A stretch of DNA of 64,000 nt from Eumeta japonica (taxonomy: Eukaryota; Arthropoda; Insecta; Lepidoptera; Psychidae), in contig BGZK01001578.1 of NCBI GenBank assembly GCA_005406025.1, positions 62,001 through 126,000 of the forward strand. Direction: 5' to 3'. The notes beneath the pieces are model-generated. The model worked only from the letters and a program-made list of their open reading frames with translations. It was not told where the DNA came from and searched no databases. The first letter of the stretch is position 1. Every line of letters begins with the position of its first letter. Positions 1-11,260 of this stretch are shown here, piece by piece. The position numbers were made by a program, and so were the translations under genes.

Positions 1-149
1 CCATAATTCATGCTCGAAAAGTATGCAAAGAATATTGTTCATAATGAAAAAAAAAAATTTTTTTAAAATGACAAACAGCAAATCTTCAATAATAACTATT
101 TCGTACTAGTTGACCCAACAGACGTCGTATTGTCCAAATTTGTAATGTT

Positions 150-545
150 TCTGGAATGTGTATTAATGCAATTGTTTGGGGAAAAGTGGCAATTAGATTT
201 CGGTATTGTTCGGTACAGAAGTTCAGAAGTTATTTCAAAAAAACATTTATCTGAAAAATTATTTTACTTAAAATTACTTAGTGGAAACAGTTCAAATTTT
301 CAGGAAGTCTAACTTGAGTGTACAGACCAATTTCGAATGTAGTAGTCAGCGTTTTGATGGGTTGATCCGTTCAAAAATCATTAGAGACTTACGCATACGC
401 AAGTACACAAATACGCAGAAAAATTGTGAACGACTTTGGTTCCTAAGATCCTAAAACATCAAGATATACTGAAAACTCGATTTTCGAAAATTGGGTTGAT
501 ATATTTCCAATTTACGAAAATTATTCAATTGTCATAGAAGATAAA
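150..545 (+). repeat. CA-bearing dispersed repeat, copy A (3' part)
   Basis: First of four same-orientation copies of a non-coding repeat (others near 23.1-24.3, 50.5-50.9 and 60.0-61.1 kb). The shared landmark ATGCAATTGTTTGGG is at 166, followed by AATTAGATTTCGGT, a GGAAGTCTAA box at 303 and the closing 'cctaaaacatcaagat...gaaaactcgattttcgaaaa' type stretch near 450-500. Here the central CA tract is reduced to a few CGCA/CACA units. Sequence left of about 150 does not match the other copies, so this copy is truncated or joined to another repeat. No coding potential. Confidence 0.7.
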
Positions 546-837
546 ATAATGGATTGTTAAATTTCAAGTATTTTAATCTATTAATAGTCGTTAATTATAC
601 TAATAGTGTTTTGGAAAAATAATATGAAATAGGGGATTGTGTCTAATGCATATACGTACACATAGTATCTACACGTTAATTTTATAATGCGTTAATTAAC
701 GATTGGCGTCGTCAATTTATAAACGGTTCTTATTTTATAAAATGCCCAACAAAGTTGAAAATCAAGTAAATTTATCATCGCATCTGCCTGCTAATTCTCT
801 TAGTTAACTCTTAATAATAATAATATAAATTCACACC
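546..837. other. AT-rich spacer
   Basis: Low-complexity AT-rich sequence. I see no gene, terminal repeat or tandem array here. Confidence 0.5.
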
Positions 838-955
838 TATTTACCAGAAGGGTAGGCAGAGACTATAAATTTCCACATGGTACGATCCTTGCATATCTCT
901 CTTGCCTCGCTGACATCCATCAATCTTTTCATGTAAGCTCGTTGGTCAATCAGGA
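838..955 (-). mobile_element. LINE C-terminal fragment (3' piece of a split element)
   Basis: Read on the minus strand, this translates without interruption to DQRAYMKRLMDVSEAREICK, then KDRTMWKFIVSAYPSGK and a stop. I recognise this as the extreme C-terminus of a lepidopteran non-LTR retrotransposon endonuclease/reverse transcriptase protein (memory of the family, not a search). The matching upstream piece is at 1622-1755 on the same strand. The two are separated by a foldback element and about 260 bp of other sequence, so one LINE copy was broken by later insertion. Non-autonomous remnant. Confidence 0.7.
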
Positions 956-1218
956 ATAATTACAACCATTTTAATTCAATCATCGAATAATTTTGTAATC
1001 AGTTTAGAAGTCTATATTTAATGTCGTTTCATTTCATAAATGAGGGTTTTTAAATTGCGGCTTACTGTTTTTTTTTTTCATTTGTATTTTGTTTAACACG
1101 CTATCAATAGTACTTATCAATCATCTCTACATTTTGATCGATTTCCAAAATTCATAAATGTACACGCTTTAGTTCATAGAAATGTGCCGGACGGAACACT
1201 AAAAATCTAAAATAAAAT
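956..1218. other. Unassigned AT-rich sequence inside the split LINE
   Basis: Lies between the LINE C-terminal piece and the foldback element. No open frame or terminal repeat was seen. Near 1188 'gtgccggacggaacactaaaaa' resembles the end of another dispersed repeat, so this may be a second, older insertion in the same LINE. Confidence 0.4.
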
Positions 1219-1621
1219 AAATAATTAAAAAACCCCGACTGCAAAAAATCAACAGATAAGCAACACACCAAAAAGACCAAAACAAGATTGAGAAAACAAA
1301 CTACTAAAACCTAATAAAGCCTACTTTGGTTTAACAGACTATATTTTGAGCCAAAAATCTAAGTGAAATAATTTACATTATGTTTAGTAGCAGGCGGCAC
1401 CCATTTGCAAATTATAAATCGTAAGAAAATTAATGGGTGCCGCCTGCAACCAAATATAATGTAAATTATTTAACTTAGGTTTTCAGCTCATAATGTAGTC
1501 TGTTAAACCAAAATAGAGTTTATTAGGTTTTAGTAGTTTGTTTTCTCAATCTATTTTCGGTCTTTTTAGTGCGTTGCTTATCTGTTGATTTTTTGCAGTC
1601 GGGTTTTTTTTTTAATTTTTT
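1219..1621. mobile_element. Foldback MITE-like element of about 400 bp
   Basis: Nearly symmetrical element. The left arm starts TTAAAAAACCCCGACTGC and the right arm ends GCAGTCGGGTTTTTTTTTT. The arms pair for about 180 bp through GCAAAAAATCAACAGATAAG, a GTCTTTTT/AAAAAGAC block and TGGGTGCCGCCTGC near the centre, around a loop of about 35 bp near 1400-1435. It has no open reading frame. It sits inside a LINE fragment (part at 838-955, part at 1622-1755), so it moved in after the LINE. A target duplication is not clear because both flanks are A/T-rich; TTAA or TA is possible. Superfamily not assigned. Confidence 0.8.
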
Positions 1622-1755
1622 AATACGTCACCAATATGGTCTGCATAGGACTTTCTAGGGCGACCCTTGCCGACCTTTTCAACACACAGATTCGCCGTAT
1701 AGATTTGTTTTGTCAGTCTAGTTTCATTCATCCTTTCCAGTTGACTCTTATCATA
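1622..1755 (-). mobile_element. LINE C-terminal fragment (5' piece of a split element)
   Basis: The minus strand reads QLERMNETRLTKQIYTANLC, then VEKVGKGRPRKSYADHIGDVL, in one uninterrupted frame. The GxGRPRxxYxDxIGDVL motif is typical of the region downstream of the reverse transcriptase domain in lepidopteran LINE proteins. The protein continues, after a gap of about ten residues and an insertion, at 838-955. Together they form the 3' end of one 5'-truncated LINE copy. Confidence 0.7.
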
Positions 1756-2120
1756 TGTTAACCGAGATTAAGGAGAAGTATATATTTAGCACGTAGATAC
1801 TTGTGTTAATTAATTTAATTAAAACAAGTGTTTTTAAGTATATTAAACTGTTTTTTTTTTAGAATAGTTTATAAATTCGACAGCATAGCAGCTTTTCGCT
1901 CTGAACAGACTACAAAGCTTCTTAGTTCATAGCGCTGTATCTATTTTATTGTATTTATCGATACCTTTAATATTTTTCAATGATGGAATTGAAATTTTAC
2001 TTCATTATTATTATTCTTTTCATTATGCTTAACATAACATAGTATATTTATATTTTATATTCATAACACATTATTTATAATATGAGAGCAAAATAAAAGA
2101 TATATGAACAAGTCTAGTTA
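1756..2120. other. AT-rich spacer
   Basis: No gene or repeat structure seen. Confidence 0.5.
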
Positions 2121-2900
2121 GACAAGTTCAAAATCGTCCTAATTCTTGATAAAGGTCCTACCTTGAACTCTACCTTCATTATTTATAATTTTAATTTAGT
2201 GCTCAAAATAGGGCCTCGCGCGGCCGATATATCCGCACTACTGCTCAACAGAATATATAACATAATTTTTTTTTATACTATTAAAAATATTAAAATTTAA
2301 AAAGATTATGGTGTCAGAAGAACATTTCAAAAAATAAAGTCCCGTTGGAAAAACATTTATTTATTGATTTTTCCAAAAGTTGTACAATTGTGAACTAAGT
2401 AATTTTTCGTGAACTTTTATTTTTACAAAAGACGGTATAAATGTTTAAATGAATAAATTTTTAGCTCCTTGGCGTTTTTCTTATGTATATACTTAAAAAG
2501 ACCACTTAATAAAAGTATCTTAAATTTGTGTATTTTGGTTTTTATAATTATTTTACGCTAACAAAAAATTAAAATCTTCAATAATGTGGTTAATTTTTAT
2601 TTTAATCAAATCTTGATTTATGGCTATTTTTCCATTTCATAGAGGCATTAACCAACGTTGAAAAAAAATATTAGAATATTTGTAAATAAATTGTTTATAA
2701 ACAAATGGACTAGTTTAATATTATAAAAAAATATTTATTATTTTGTTATTATGGAAAAATAATGAATTAAAAAGAAATTAAAAAAATATATTTTTTTTCT
2801 AATCATTAATTGCTTGAACCAGTTTGTTTATGTTTTATATGTGCAATAAGCACATATTTTTGAGACCTTTATCAAGAATTAACACGATTTTGATCTTGTC
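2121..2900. mobile_element. Non-autonomous element with about 37-bp terminal inverted repeats
   Basis: The left end, 2121-2156, begins GACAAGTTCAAAATCGTCC and continues into TAATTCTTGATAAAGGTC. The right end, 2863-2900, is its reverse complement with a few mismatches (GACCTTTATCAAGAATTAAC ... TTGATCTTGTC). The inside is very AT-rich with no coding potential and carries a small palindrome, TATGTGCAATAAGCACATA, near 2838. Length of about 780 bp and lack of genes suggest a large MITE. I could not define a target duplication, so the exact ends and superfamily are open. Confidence 0.65.
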
Positions 2901-3421
2901 GACTAATCCAAATATCTTGCACTTTATTGTGAGGCATAAATAGCTATTTGCATTATATAAACTGGTTTGTTACAAACTTACTTTTTTTATTATATAAACT
3001 CTAATTAAAAAAAAGACATTTTAGTACATTTAGTAAAAGTCGATAAACATAAAAAAAGTCACAAAAAAGTCGTAAAAAGTCGATAACGAATCACAACACT
3101 AACGTACGCGCTTCGACACACAATAGGCGGCATTAGTATTGTGGCCGCCCGTTGACACAGGCAATTTCTGCATTTCTATTGATGAATCAAAGCGTTATTT
3201 TCTATTTTGCGTGCATTGCATCATTCGCTTTCACGTGCGAATAGCGATACCGGTTTTTGAAAGCAAATACATTATTTCGTGTATTTTTTAATGATATTTA
3301 GTTATTTAAAAATCGTCCGATTCTTACTTAAATTTGCATAATCTCGCTAGAATTGTATTTTGACGATTTTTTTTTTCTTCAATAAAGGCACCAACCATCC
3401 ATGTTTTCTATTATTTTCATT
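2901..3421. other. AT-rich spacer with a CpG-rich patch
   Basis: About 3010-3090 holds a ragged 'aaaagtcgataa' tandem. About 3090-3260 is CpG-rich (CGTACGCGCTTCGACACACA) and may come from an unidentified transposon. No open frame. Confidence 0.4.
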
Positions 3422-3857
3422 TGCGAAATAGCACTGGATCAGAAATAGGATTCATTCTAACAAATCGGGCCGATATTTTGTAAGCAGTTACATTGTTGTT
3501 ATTTAGAATCTTTGAAAAAGAAGAAGCATTCGGATTTAATTGATCGAGTGCAATTAGGCGGGTTTACTTATTTCGGAATTTGAAAATTTGGGTTCAAAAT
3601 TTTGTAAAACCACAATTTTTTATAGCGGCTGATACTGATGCTTGTGAACGGACAAAATATTCGATGAGACGAGTACACATAGAGACAGGTCGAGAACAAA
3701 TCGACAGATAGTGCATGAGTAGGTTTGGTAAATTTAAATTCGTCTACCTAATATAAAGCTTTTGTCAGTGACAATGTAAATTTATGTCCATCGTTTTGCA
3801 AAAATGACTTAACCATCTTTAATTGTATACAATCGTTTTCCTTCAACGCTTATGTAA
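3422..3857. repeat. Left arm of a recent inverted duplication
   Basis: The sequence from TTTGCGAAATAGCACTGGAT to CCTTCAACGCTTATGTAA is repeated in inverse orientation at 4908-5338. By eye the arms differ by only a few substitutions and small indels over about 430 bp (for example AAGAAGAAG versus AAGAAG, CGGAT versus CGAT). Weaker similarity continues inward to about 4000, where 'gattctcactatttatacaaaa' pairs with 'gattctcattatatacaaaa' near 4840. The arm itself is not a repeat I recognise. Either a recent inverted duplication or a foldback transposon with long arms. Confidence 0.85.
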
Positions 3858-4907
3858 TTCTTCAGCGCCTGCCTCTTGTGTAGGAATAGGATATCTGATA
3901 AAGGGGGGAGTGGGCTAATGGAGGGAGAAAATCGGTTAATAGATGGGGGAGTGATAGACAGACACCGGGATTCTCACTATTTATACAAAAAGCAACAACT
4001 GAAATTGTTACTTCGCTAAGTTTTATTTTAGGTAGTTTTATTTCCACATAATTATTATGCTTTTAAGAATAAATACCACAAGAAAGAGATTGCTTTAAAT
4101 TGTAAGTTTTTTTTGTTATTAAATAAAATTTATCAAAAATTCTATATAATTAATAAATCAATTTCGATTGAAAAATCTCTGTAAGTTATATATAAAAATG
4201 ACATGACGACATGCACGCCTTACCGCACAGCTCGCGCCGTCCCGTTACGCGCCACAAGGATTATTATAATTCATGGTTCTGGTGTGAGTCGTCGTCGAGG
4301 ACGGAATTGTAGGCTGTACTTCTGTAAGCCCGCAGGTGTTCCTCGTCCCGCGATATATTATCATCGGCCCGGCCGCCCACAGCCCCGCCCCACCCTAATT
4401 ACGACTGTAAATAGGCTTTGTTGCCGAACCTTAAGCCCGGACTTACTACAATTTTGTGTTGTCACATTCTATGAGACGCGAAAATTCTCGGCGTACGCGC
4501 ACGCCCGCGATCCGTTGGGAATATTAAGTTGTCTCGTTGGTGGGTGTCGCGGGATATTGAATAATTTATATGATTAATTAATTAGTGTGAAATGTCTGTA
4601 CTTCGAGCGACTCCTTCGAAACTAATGCCTCATTTTGTATGCTTAATAGGTACACCGTAAACAACTGCGGTCTAATGAACACTGATACGTTAAAATAATT
4701 GATCACGATTACAGGACGTGTCTGAAGTGACGAGTTTAAGGTTTGATTTGATAATAATAATAACAGTTTTTTTTTTCTATAGAATGGGAATTAAGGTTTC
4801 AAAATGTGATTTAATCTTTTGGTTTAAAACTGCGTGTTTTGTATATAATGAGAATCCTGTACCACCAGTCACAATGGCGTACTTGTTCCTACTATCCCAC
4901 TATTTAC
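3858..4907. other. Spacer of the inverted duplication, with a GC-rich island at 4200-4600
   Basis: The flanks are AT-rich. The centre (about 4200-4600) is clearly GC- and CpG-rich with ATTA-type motifs (GGATTATTATAATTCATGG, TTAATTAATTAG) and looks like the other islands in this window. A 124-codon frame at 4203-4577 exists, but its composition (RPGRPQPRP) suggests GC-driven openness rather than a protein. Near 3861-3950 'gggggagtgggctaatggag' resembles another dispersed repeat. Confidence 0.5.
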
Positions 4908-5338
4908 ATAAGCGTTGAAGGAAAACGATTGTATACAATTAAAGATGGTTAAGTCATTTTTGCAAAACGATGGACATAAATTTACATTGTCACTGACAAA
5001 AGCTTTATATTAGGTAGACGAATTTAAATTTACCAAACCTACTCATGCACTATCTGTCGATTTGTTCTCGACCTGTCTCTATGTGTACTCGTCTCATCGA
5101 ATATTTTGTCCGTTCACAAGCATCAGTATCAGCCGCTATAAAAATTGTGGTTTTACAAAATTTTGAACCCAAATTTTCAAATCTGAAATAAGTAAACCCG
5201 CCTAATTGCACTCGATCAATTAAATCGAATGCTTCTTTTTCAAAGATTCTAAATAACAACAATGTAACTGCTTACAAAATATCGGCCTGATTTGTTAGAA
5301 TGAATCCTATTTCTGATCCAGTGCTATTTCGCAAATGA
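4908..5338. repeat. Right arm of a recent inverted duplication
   Basis: Reverse complement of 3422-3857, nearly identical. On the minus strand this arm keeps a 70-codon open frame (5050-5262), which is broken by small indels in the left arm. The peptide matches nothing I know, so I do not call it a gene. Confidence 0.85.
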
Positions 5339-6340
5339 AAATTAATATCACAATAGACAGACGCCTTAAACATCGGTTGTCACACAGTAAGCATTACTAT
5401 AGTCGCCATAAAAAAAAAATAGTAGAAAAATCAAACAAAGTCAAAAATTAAAGAAGGTCAAGTAATATATTTATTACCGCGTTTTTTGTTCATTCTTAAT
5501 TTTTGTTCTTGTTTTTCATTATCTATTATACATCCTATATATATATAGCATGTAAAGAAGTCCGATTCGTGCTTGTCTGGTTTTATTTGCTCTAGTTACA
5601 ACGAACCAATTAAAATGAGATAAAAATATAGCACTAATTCAATAGGATGGTTCTCAATCATATGAGTAAAGAGTGTTCATAAACATATGCATTCTGTGTT
5701 ATATCATCAGGAATGTATCAGATGCTGTGATATTGTTGTTTTGTTTTTCGTCTACAACAAAATTTAGCATAAGCAGTTAGTTTGTCAAAAAAAGAATGTA
5801 GATTAACGGTAAAAGATAAAAACGCTAGTTGTTAAATTGACAGATAATGTAAGGTCAATTTACCAAATAGTACAGTCAACGTTTGAGAATTGCGTTTTGT
5901 ATTTTAGTGCAATCCTACATTAGAATATATAGCAAATCAGTATAATTGACTTTTTTCCCCTAGCGCAAAGAAATGTATTTAACCTAGGAAATATGATAGT
6001 ATTATAACATGCATCATCATAAGATAACGATGTCGATAGAAGTAGTATTTATTTTAAATATTTTTGTAAGTATGTCGAATATTTTAGTAAGACTAAAACA
6101 TATATCATTCATATATTATCACAAGAATAAACTCTTATTGTTCTTAATCACAGCCAAATCAAAGATAATTTCATTGACATTGTCAAGTCAAAACTCGCTA
6201 TCTCAACCACATTATTCACAGTAAAATTATCTAATTTTCTTTTAATTTCAATTTTCAATACTGCACATTTGCTGTATACAAGAAAATCTTTTTTTCTTAT
6301 TGATTTTCTTATTTTCTTGTCTCTATACTTATAAAATCGT
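5339..6340. other. AT-rich spacer
   Basis: No gene, tandem array or terminal repeat recognised. Confidence 0.5.
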
Positions 6341-7312
6341 GTGTTCCGGTAGGTTATGACGGCAAAGTCAAAACTAATAAGTCTAGAACGCCAAAATTTG
6401 AAACATAGGTTTATTTCAAAATGTTAGCATCCTATAAAAAAGCATTTTTGGAAATTTCAAATTTAAGAGAGGAAATGAGATTTAAGGGCGGGAGAACTTT
6501 GTATGAAAGTAATTGTTCTTTGAAGTTAGAAACATGAAAATTTGAATTACAGCTACTGAGCATAAAAAAATAATAACGCGTTTGAAGTTTTTCTAATGTT
6601 CTTATTTAATCAGGAGAAACGAGGAAAACAATTTTTACAGGAGTATCGATTTTTTCAGAGGTAGGAACTTCAAAAATAAAATTGTATCTACCTATCATAA
6701 GTAAATCATGACGTGGTTCAGGACTATTTTTCGATTTTAAAAGCAGAAATGACTGGTGAAAGTTTATGTAGGCGTATTGGTTGTTTTAATAAAAAAAAAA
6801 AAGAAATGTATCATTTAGTAAAATATTTATCAAATGTTTTGTATAAGTCTTTTTCGTATGAAGTTAAAATACCTATATATGCAATGATGTACCTATCAAT
6901 ATGACGCGGTTTTTTACTCGCATTTACGCCTTAGTCGTAGCCATCACCTTGACTTTATCGGAACTCACCGCTTCGCGGCCCGGGCGCGCACTGCCCATAT
7001 TTTATTATCATTCTAGCACATGCTCTGGCTTCTTACAAATCGAAACCGTGATCGGTATCGGAATTGCAAGCAGGACGGGGAGTAGAATCGGGAGTCGGTA
7101 TCGGACACGAAATTGAAAACGAGAGCGGGGTCGATGCTAAATGCTAGACCGGCGTTGTAGTCGAGTACGTGAATATGACTGATATCAGGAATAGCACCAG
7201 GACCAGAATCGAAAACGGGAACTAAAGACTGACAGCAAAGTGGTTCAACATGTTATATGAAGGAATATATTCTAAGTCCACGCGGGCGAAGCCGCCGGCG
7301 GGGAAGCTACAA
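6341..7312 (+). mobile_element. Probable Helitron-like non-autonomous element, 3' end
   Basis: The right part holds degenerate minisatellite sequence (about 7035-7225, units of the type GGTATCGGAATTG / GAAAACGAGAGCGG). It then ends with CGCGGGCGAAGCCGCCGGCG at 7281 and GGGAAGCTAC. GCGGGCGAAGCCGC can form a small hairpin (GCGG/CCGC) just before a CTA(G)-type terminus, which matches the 3' end of Helitrons (hairpin, then CTRR). A GC-rich patch at 6900-7010 lies inside. The 5' end (TC...) is not located, so the left boundary is a guess. Confidence 0.45.
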
Positions 7313-8499
7313 AGCATAGTGCGACTGAAGCGAATTATCGACAAACATGTCACAGACGTTACAGATGATACTGAATCCTACAGAGTACGAAAGTGTTCAC
7401 CACGACAGGAGAAGAAGTATAGGAGAGGAAAGGAGAGTTCTTCAGATAGAACAGCGTTTCCTTGCAAATCCTGATAGATATAGAATTCGCCGATGAATAG
7501 AACTTAATTTTACAATAATAAATAAATTTGTCCCGAAACAATTAAAATCAGCTTGTTCCACCATATTTTAATTTTTTCGCAAGTATTATTCGTTAATATT
7601 TCTTATGAAATTATTTGAAAACTTTTTCGAAAAAAAAAGTAAGTATCACCGAAACTATATTATATTAAAGATAAACCACATCCGTTTATCCACGAGAAAT
7701 ATTAGCAAAACCACAAAAGGTTACGTCTTTGCTTGTAAGTGAAGAAAGTATTTTTTTTATAATCAAACAGCTTTTACACTGACTTTGTTCGCCGAAGATA
7801 GTTTTCGCCCAACCGAACATAGATCGAATCAGAAATAAAACCTTTGTTACTGCTTCCATATCTCACACTACGCGATATCGTTATTGATTTAAATATTATT
7901 AATACAACTTCATAATCTTTTACCTTTCTATATGAAAATATTTTTGAAATTTCTTTATTTCTTATAAGTACCTTTTTAGAGTTGAAGTCTTGTTTGTTAG
8001 ACATCCCCATTCAAAACCTCTTCAGAATAAATCAGAAACTGTTATACCTCATTTATTCTGGCGCAAGCCTTTATTAGAAATTACAGTGTCTTTATATGTG
8101 TGCGCAGACAAATTGAAATTGGGCTTAAGGCGTGCAAAATAACTTGACTAAACTTTAAATTTTACATTAACAAATATGTAGATTTCAAGAACTCCAAATA
8201 AAAAATACCTTTTTTATTTTCGAACTATTAAGAACGTTTTGAAATCTAATCAGCTCTACTTCTAATAAAATTTCTTTGATTAGTGTAAAAACCACATAGT
8301 TTCTTTGAGATGGTAAACATATATAACTGATAAACCTTGAATGAAATTTGATTTAAGCCTTGTTATGATATTGAAATTATCTGTAAGATGCTTTATGTTC
8401 CATTAAAATACATGATCCTACAAACATTGGTTAAGATTTTAACTTAACCAAAATATGTAGTCGTCCACGAGGATAGAATATAGGGTCGTGTAATCAATG
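7313..8499. other. AT-rich spacer
   Basis: No gene or repeat recognised. Confidence 0.5.
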
Positions 8500-9420
8500 T
8501 AATCAAAGTTTCGGTTTAAGAACGAGATTGAAATCAAGAGCAGGATAGCAATCGAAATTGAAAGCGGATTTTGGATCGTAGTAAATAGTAAAACCGGAAA
8601 AAAATTGAAAGCGTGGTCGAAAGCGAAATCTAGTGAGAGAAGAATTGAAATTCAAGAGCGCACCTGAGATAGGAATTAACAACGAGACCGGTATTAGACC
8701 AGAGATTGGAATTGACGACGAGCCCGGGATTAAACCAAATTGACGACGAGATCGAGATTAGACCAGAGATTGAAATCGACAACGAGACGGGAATTAGAGC
8801 AGAGATTGGAATTAATATCGAGACCGAGATTGGACCAGAGATTGGAATTGACGACGAGCCCGGGATTAGACCAAAGATAGGAATTGACGGCGAGTCGACA
8901 GACCAGAGGTGGAATCGACAACGAGACGGGATTAGAGCAGGGTGGAATTAATATCCAGACCGAGATTGACCATCGGGAATCGATCGACGTTCGGATCACC
9001 AAAGATAGGAATTGACGACGAGATCGAGATTAACCAGATCGGAATTGGACGCATGGCCGATTGGACCAAAGATAGGAATTGACGACGAGATCGAGAATCA
9101 GAGATGGAACTGACGGCAGGCCGGATTGGACCAAAGATAGGAATTGATGACGAGATCGCGATTAGACCATAGATTGGAATCGACAACGAGACGGAGATTA
9201 GAGCAGAGATTGGAATTAATATCGAGACCGAGATTTGACAAGAGATTGGAATTAATATCGAGACCGAGATTTGACAAGTGATTGGAATTAATAACGAGAC
9301 CAAGATTTGACCAGAGATTGGAATTGACAAGACCGAGATTGGACCAGAAATTGGAATCGAAATTAGATTTGAGAACAGGGTTAAAATTTAGATCATAATT
9401 GAAAGAAAAATCGCTCTACA
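8500..9420 (+). repeat. Degenerate minisatellite, 36-bp unit with higher-order order
   Basis: Tandem units of about 36 bp, such as AGAGATTGGAATTAATATCG followed by AGACCGAGATTTGACA. Four unit types recur in the same order: (A) GACGACGAGCCCGGGATTAG, (B) GACGACGAGATCGAGATTAG, (C) GACAACGAGACGGGATTAGA, (D) AATATCGAGACCGAGATTGG, giving about 144-bp higher-order blocks from about 8716. The last units (9215-9330) are consecutive D types. Because 36 is a multiple of three, long frames stay open on both strands with a 12-residue period. These are artefacts of the repeat, not genes. The left part (8500-8660) is more decayed. Confidence 0.85.
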
Positions 9421-9482
9421 TCAAAAGTAAAGGAATTTATTCCCGAATATACACTTGGATGGAGCACCGGGCGAAGGCTAAA
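9421..9482 (+). mobile_element. Helitron-like terminal sequence after the minisatellite
   Basis: GGAGCACCGGGCGAAGGCTA at 9461-9480 resembles the CGCGGGCGAAGCC...GCTA terminus at 7281-7310, here ending CTAA, which still fits a CTRR end. Its position right after the minisatellite repeats the arrangement at 7035-7310. Confidence 0.4.
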
Positions 9483-10289
9483 TATAAAATTTAGTAGTAA
9501 TACACTCCCTTAGGGTGCGCAAAAAAATCATTTAAACCTCATACTTTTGATCATCGCAGAAAGAGGGCATGCATTCATAAACGTATTTTGTCTTGATTCA
9601 AAATTTACGTATATGTAAATATAATATATTGTATAAATAGACGTATAATATTTTCTGATTTAATTTTAGCCGTTGTAAAGAAATTGAATTTTTTTTCCAC
9701 GGCGACATTTGTCTCAAACCAATAATAAAGAGACATTTTCTCGCATTAGCATAGCAATTTTTTATACGAAAGACGCCCAGGTGTCGAATAGTAATCACGA
9801 AATTTGCGTGAGAAATGGGGGCGATCAAATTCTGTATAATTCACAAATGAAACTTTGATCGTTTGTCGTGGAATTTTTTATTTGTTACTTTTTTGTAGAA
9901 AAGAGAAATAATCCATATCAGATGTCTAAGAACGAGATAAATTGAATTGCGTTGATTTTTTAATTTTCTTGGAATCTTAAAATGAAATTCCTTATTTAAA
10001 TTATATAAAGCTAAAACATATGTTTTATATAATTAAGTGATAACTCAAACGACAATTTATATATCTATTTAAGAGCCACTGAAATTAAATTTAAAGAATA
10101 ATGGTTTTTTGGTTTTCCCCTGATTAGCACAGAAATTACGCAATTGTAAACTTACTTTAACGCGTACCTATTAAGTACTCAGAACTAACCTCAAAAGCAT
10201 ATCGACTATTTTATCTGTCATATGGTAGCACGTGTATAGAAAACATTTAATTTTGTCTATTAATTGGGTAATATACACTCGCAACTCCC
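9483..10289. other. AT-rich spacer
   Basis: No gene or repeat recognised. Confidence 0.5.
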
Positions 10290-10580
10290 AGAGGAGTCAC
10301 CAATGTGTTGCTGGCTTTTTAGTAGGAAATAGAATATCTAATGGAGGGAGATCAGATTGATGAAAAGAAAGAAGGGGAGTGAGCCACTGTAACTCACACT
10401 CACACTCACTAATCAAAACAGCGAAAGCAGTTATTTCACGTTCGTGTTCCGTGAGACTGTGAGATTTTTTTGTGCTGCAACCAAATTTGCCACAGTACGC
10501 GACTCTATTACAGTGAATACAAATACTTTTTGAAAATGAAAAATCGGGGCACTTTGGTATAGATATGTACATAAATACAA
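10290..10580. repeat. Probable lepidopteran dispersed repeat fragment
   Basis: The stretch with GTTGCTGGCTTTTTAGTAGG, AATGGAGGGAGATCAG, an ACTCACACTCACACTCACT run, GTTCCGTGAGACTGTGAGAT and TTTGCCACAGTACGCGAC has the look of a repeat family common in moths (from memory only). Minus-strand frames here match no known protein. Confidence 0.35.
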
Positions 10581-10824
10581 AAAAAAAAAATATTTTGCTA
10601 ACTTTATACTATACATATACAATCGCATACTTCATCACCGCCCTTAAATCTTTTCGAATGTCGCAGAAGGAAAATGGTGAATGAAAGGGCCAACTTAATT
10701 GACTGGCGTAAACATGAACAAAAGGACGAGAAGCGAAATGGGCTCTTGTCGAGACTAGAAGGATTAGCTAGCGGTATTCGCCTCCTGAAGGAGTAATAAA
10801 GCACTGAAATGGCCAGAAAAAAAC

Positions 10825-10850
10825 ACACACACACATACACACGGACATAT
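10825..10850. repeat. Short (CA)n microsatellite
   Basis: AACACACACACACATACACAC tract. Its flanks (10604-10820) are of average composition and unassigned. Confidence 0.8.
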
Positions 10851-11089
10851 TTTATAGTTCAGCCTATATAATTTTAACGAATACTCTAAAATAAATTACA
10901 TGCTGTCGGGAAATATATACATGAAAATGCTCAAACTATGTGTCAAATAAATTTTGATAATAATTTATTTCATTTCATTTAAGAGAATAATTTTGACACA
11001 TATCTCAACAAGACAAAATTAAGTAATATTTTAGAAAGATAAAAGGAAAAATTTCATTTATTCCAGTGTTTAAACGTGTCGGTAAGCTA

Positions 11090-11260
11090 AATAGCATGTA
11101 TTAATACGGCTAGCCCGTATCATATTACGGGACCCCGGCTTATGCAAATTACATTGTCGGCTACAAGAATACACATTAAGCCCTCTGCGACGCGCCGCTA
11201 CGCAGCTAAATAGCTTCCGAAAACGGTCCCCTATTACTAGTGAATTTTCATAAATTCGTG
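11090..11260. promoter_or_regulatory. GC-rich island, candidate conserved non-coding element
   Basis: The CpG-rich patch stands out from AT-rich flanks. It contains a perfect octamer ATGCAAAT (11142-11149), a POU-factor binding motif, and CATAAATTCG downstream. It has no convincing coding frame. Enhancer function is inferred from composition and motif only. Confidence 0.3.

Noticed and set aside
4203..4577. 124-codon frame in the spacer of the inverted duplication
   Set aside because: Arg/Pro-rich composition typical of a GC-rich non-coding island; no recognisable domain or splice context.
8706..9330. Long open frames on both strands over the minisatellite
   Set aside because: The 36-bp unit keeps frames open by arithmetic; peptides are simple 12-residue repeats with no gene context.
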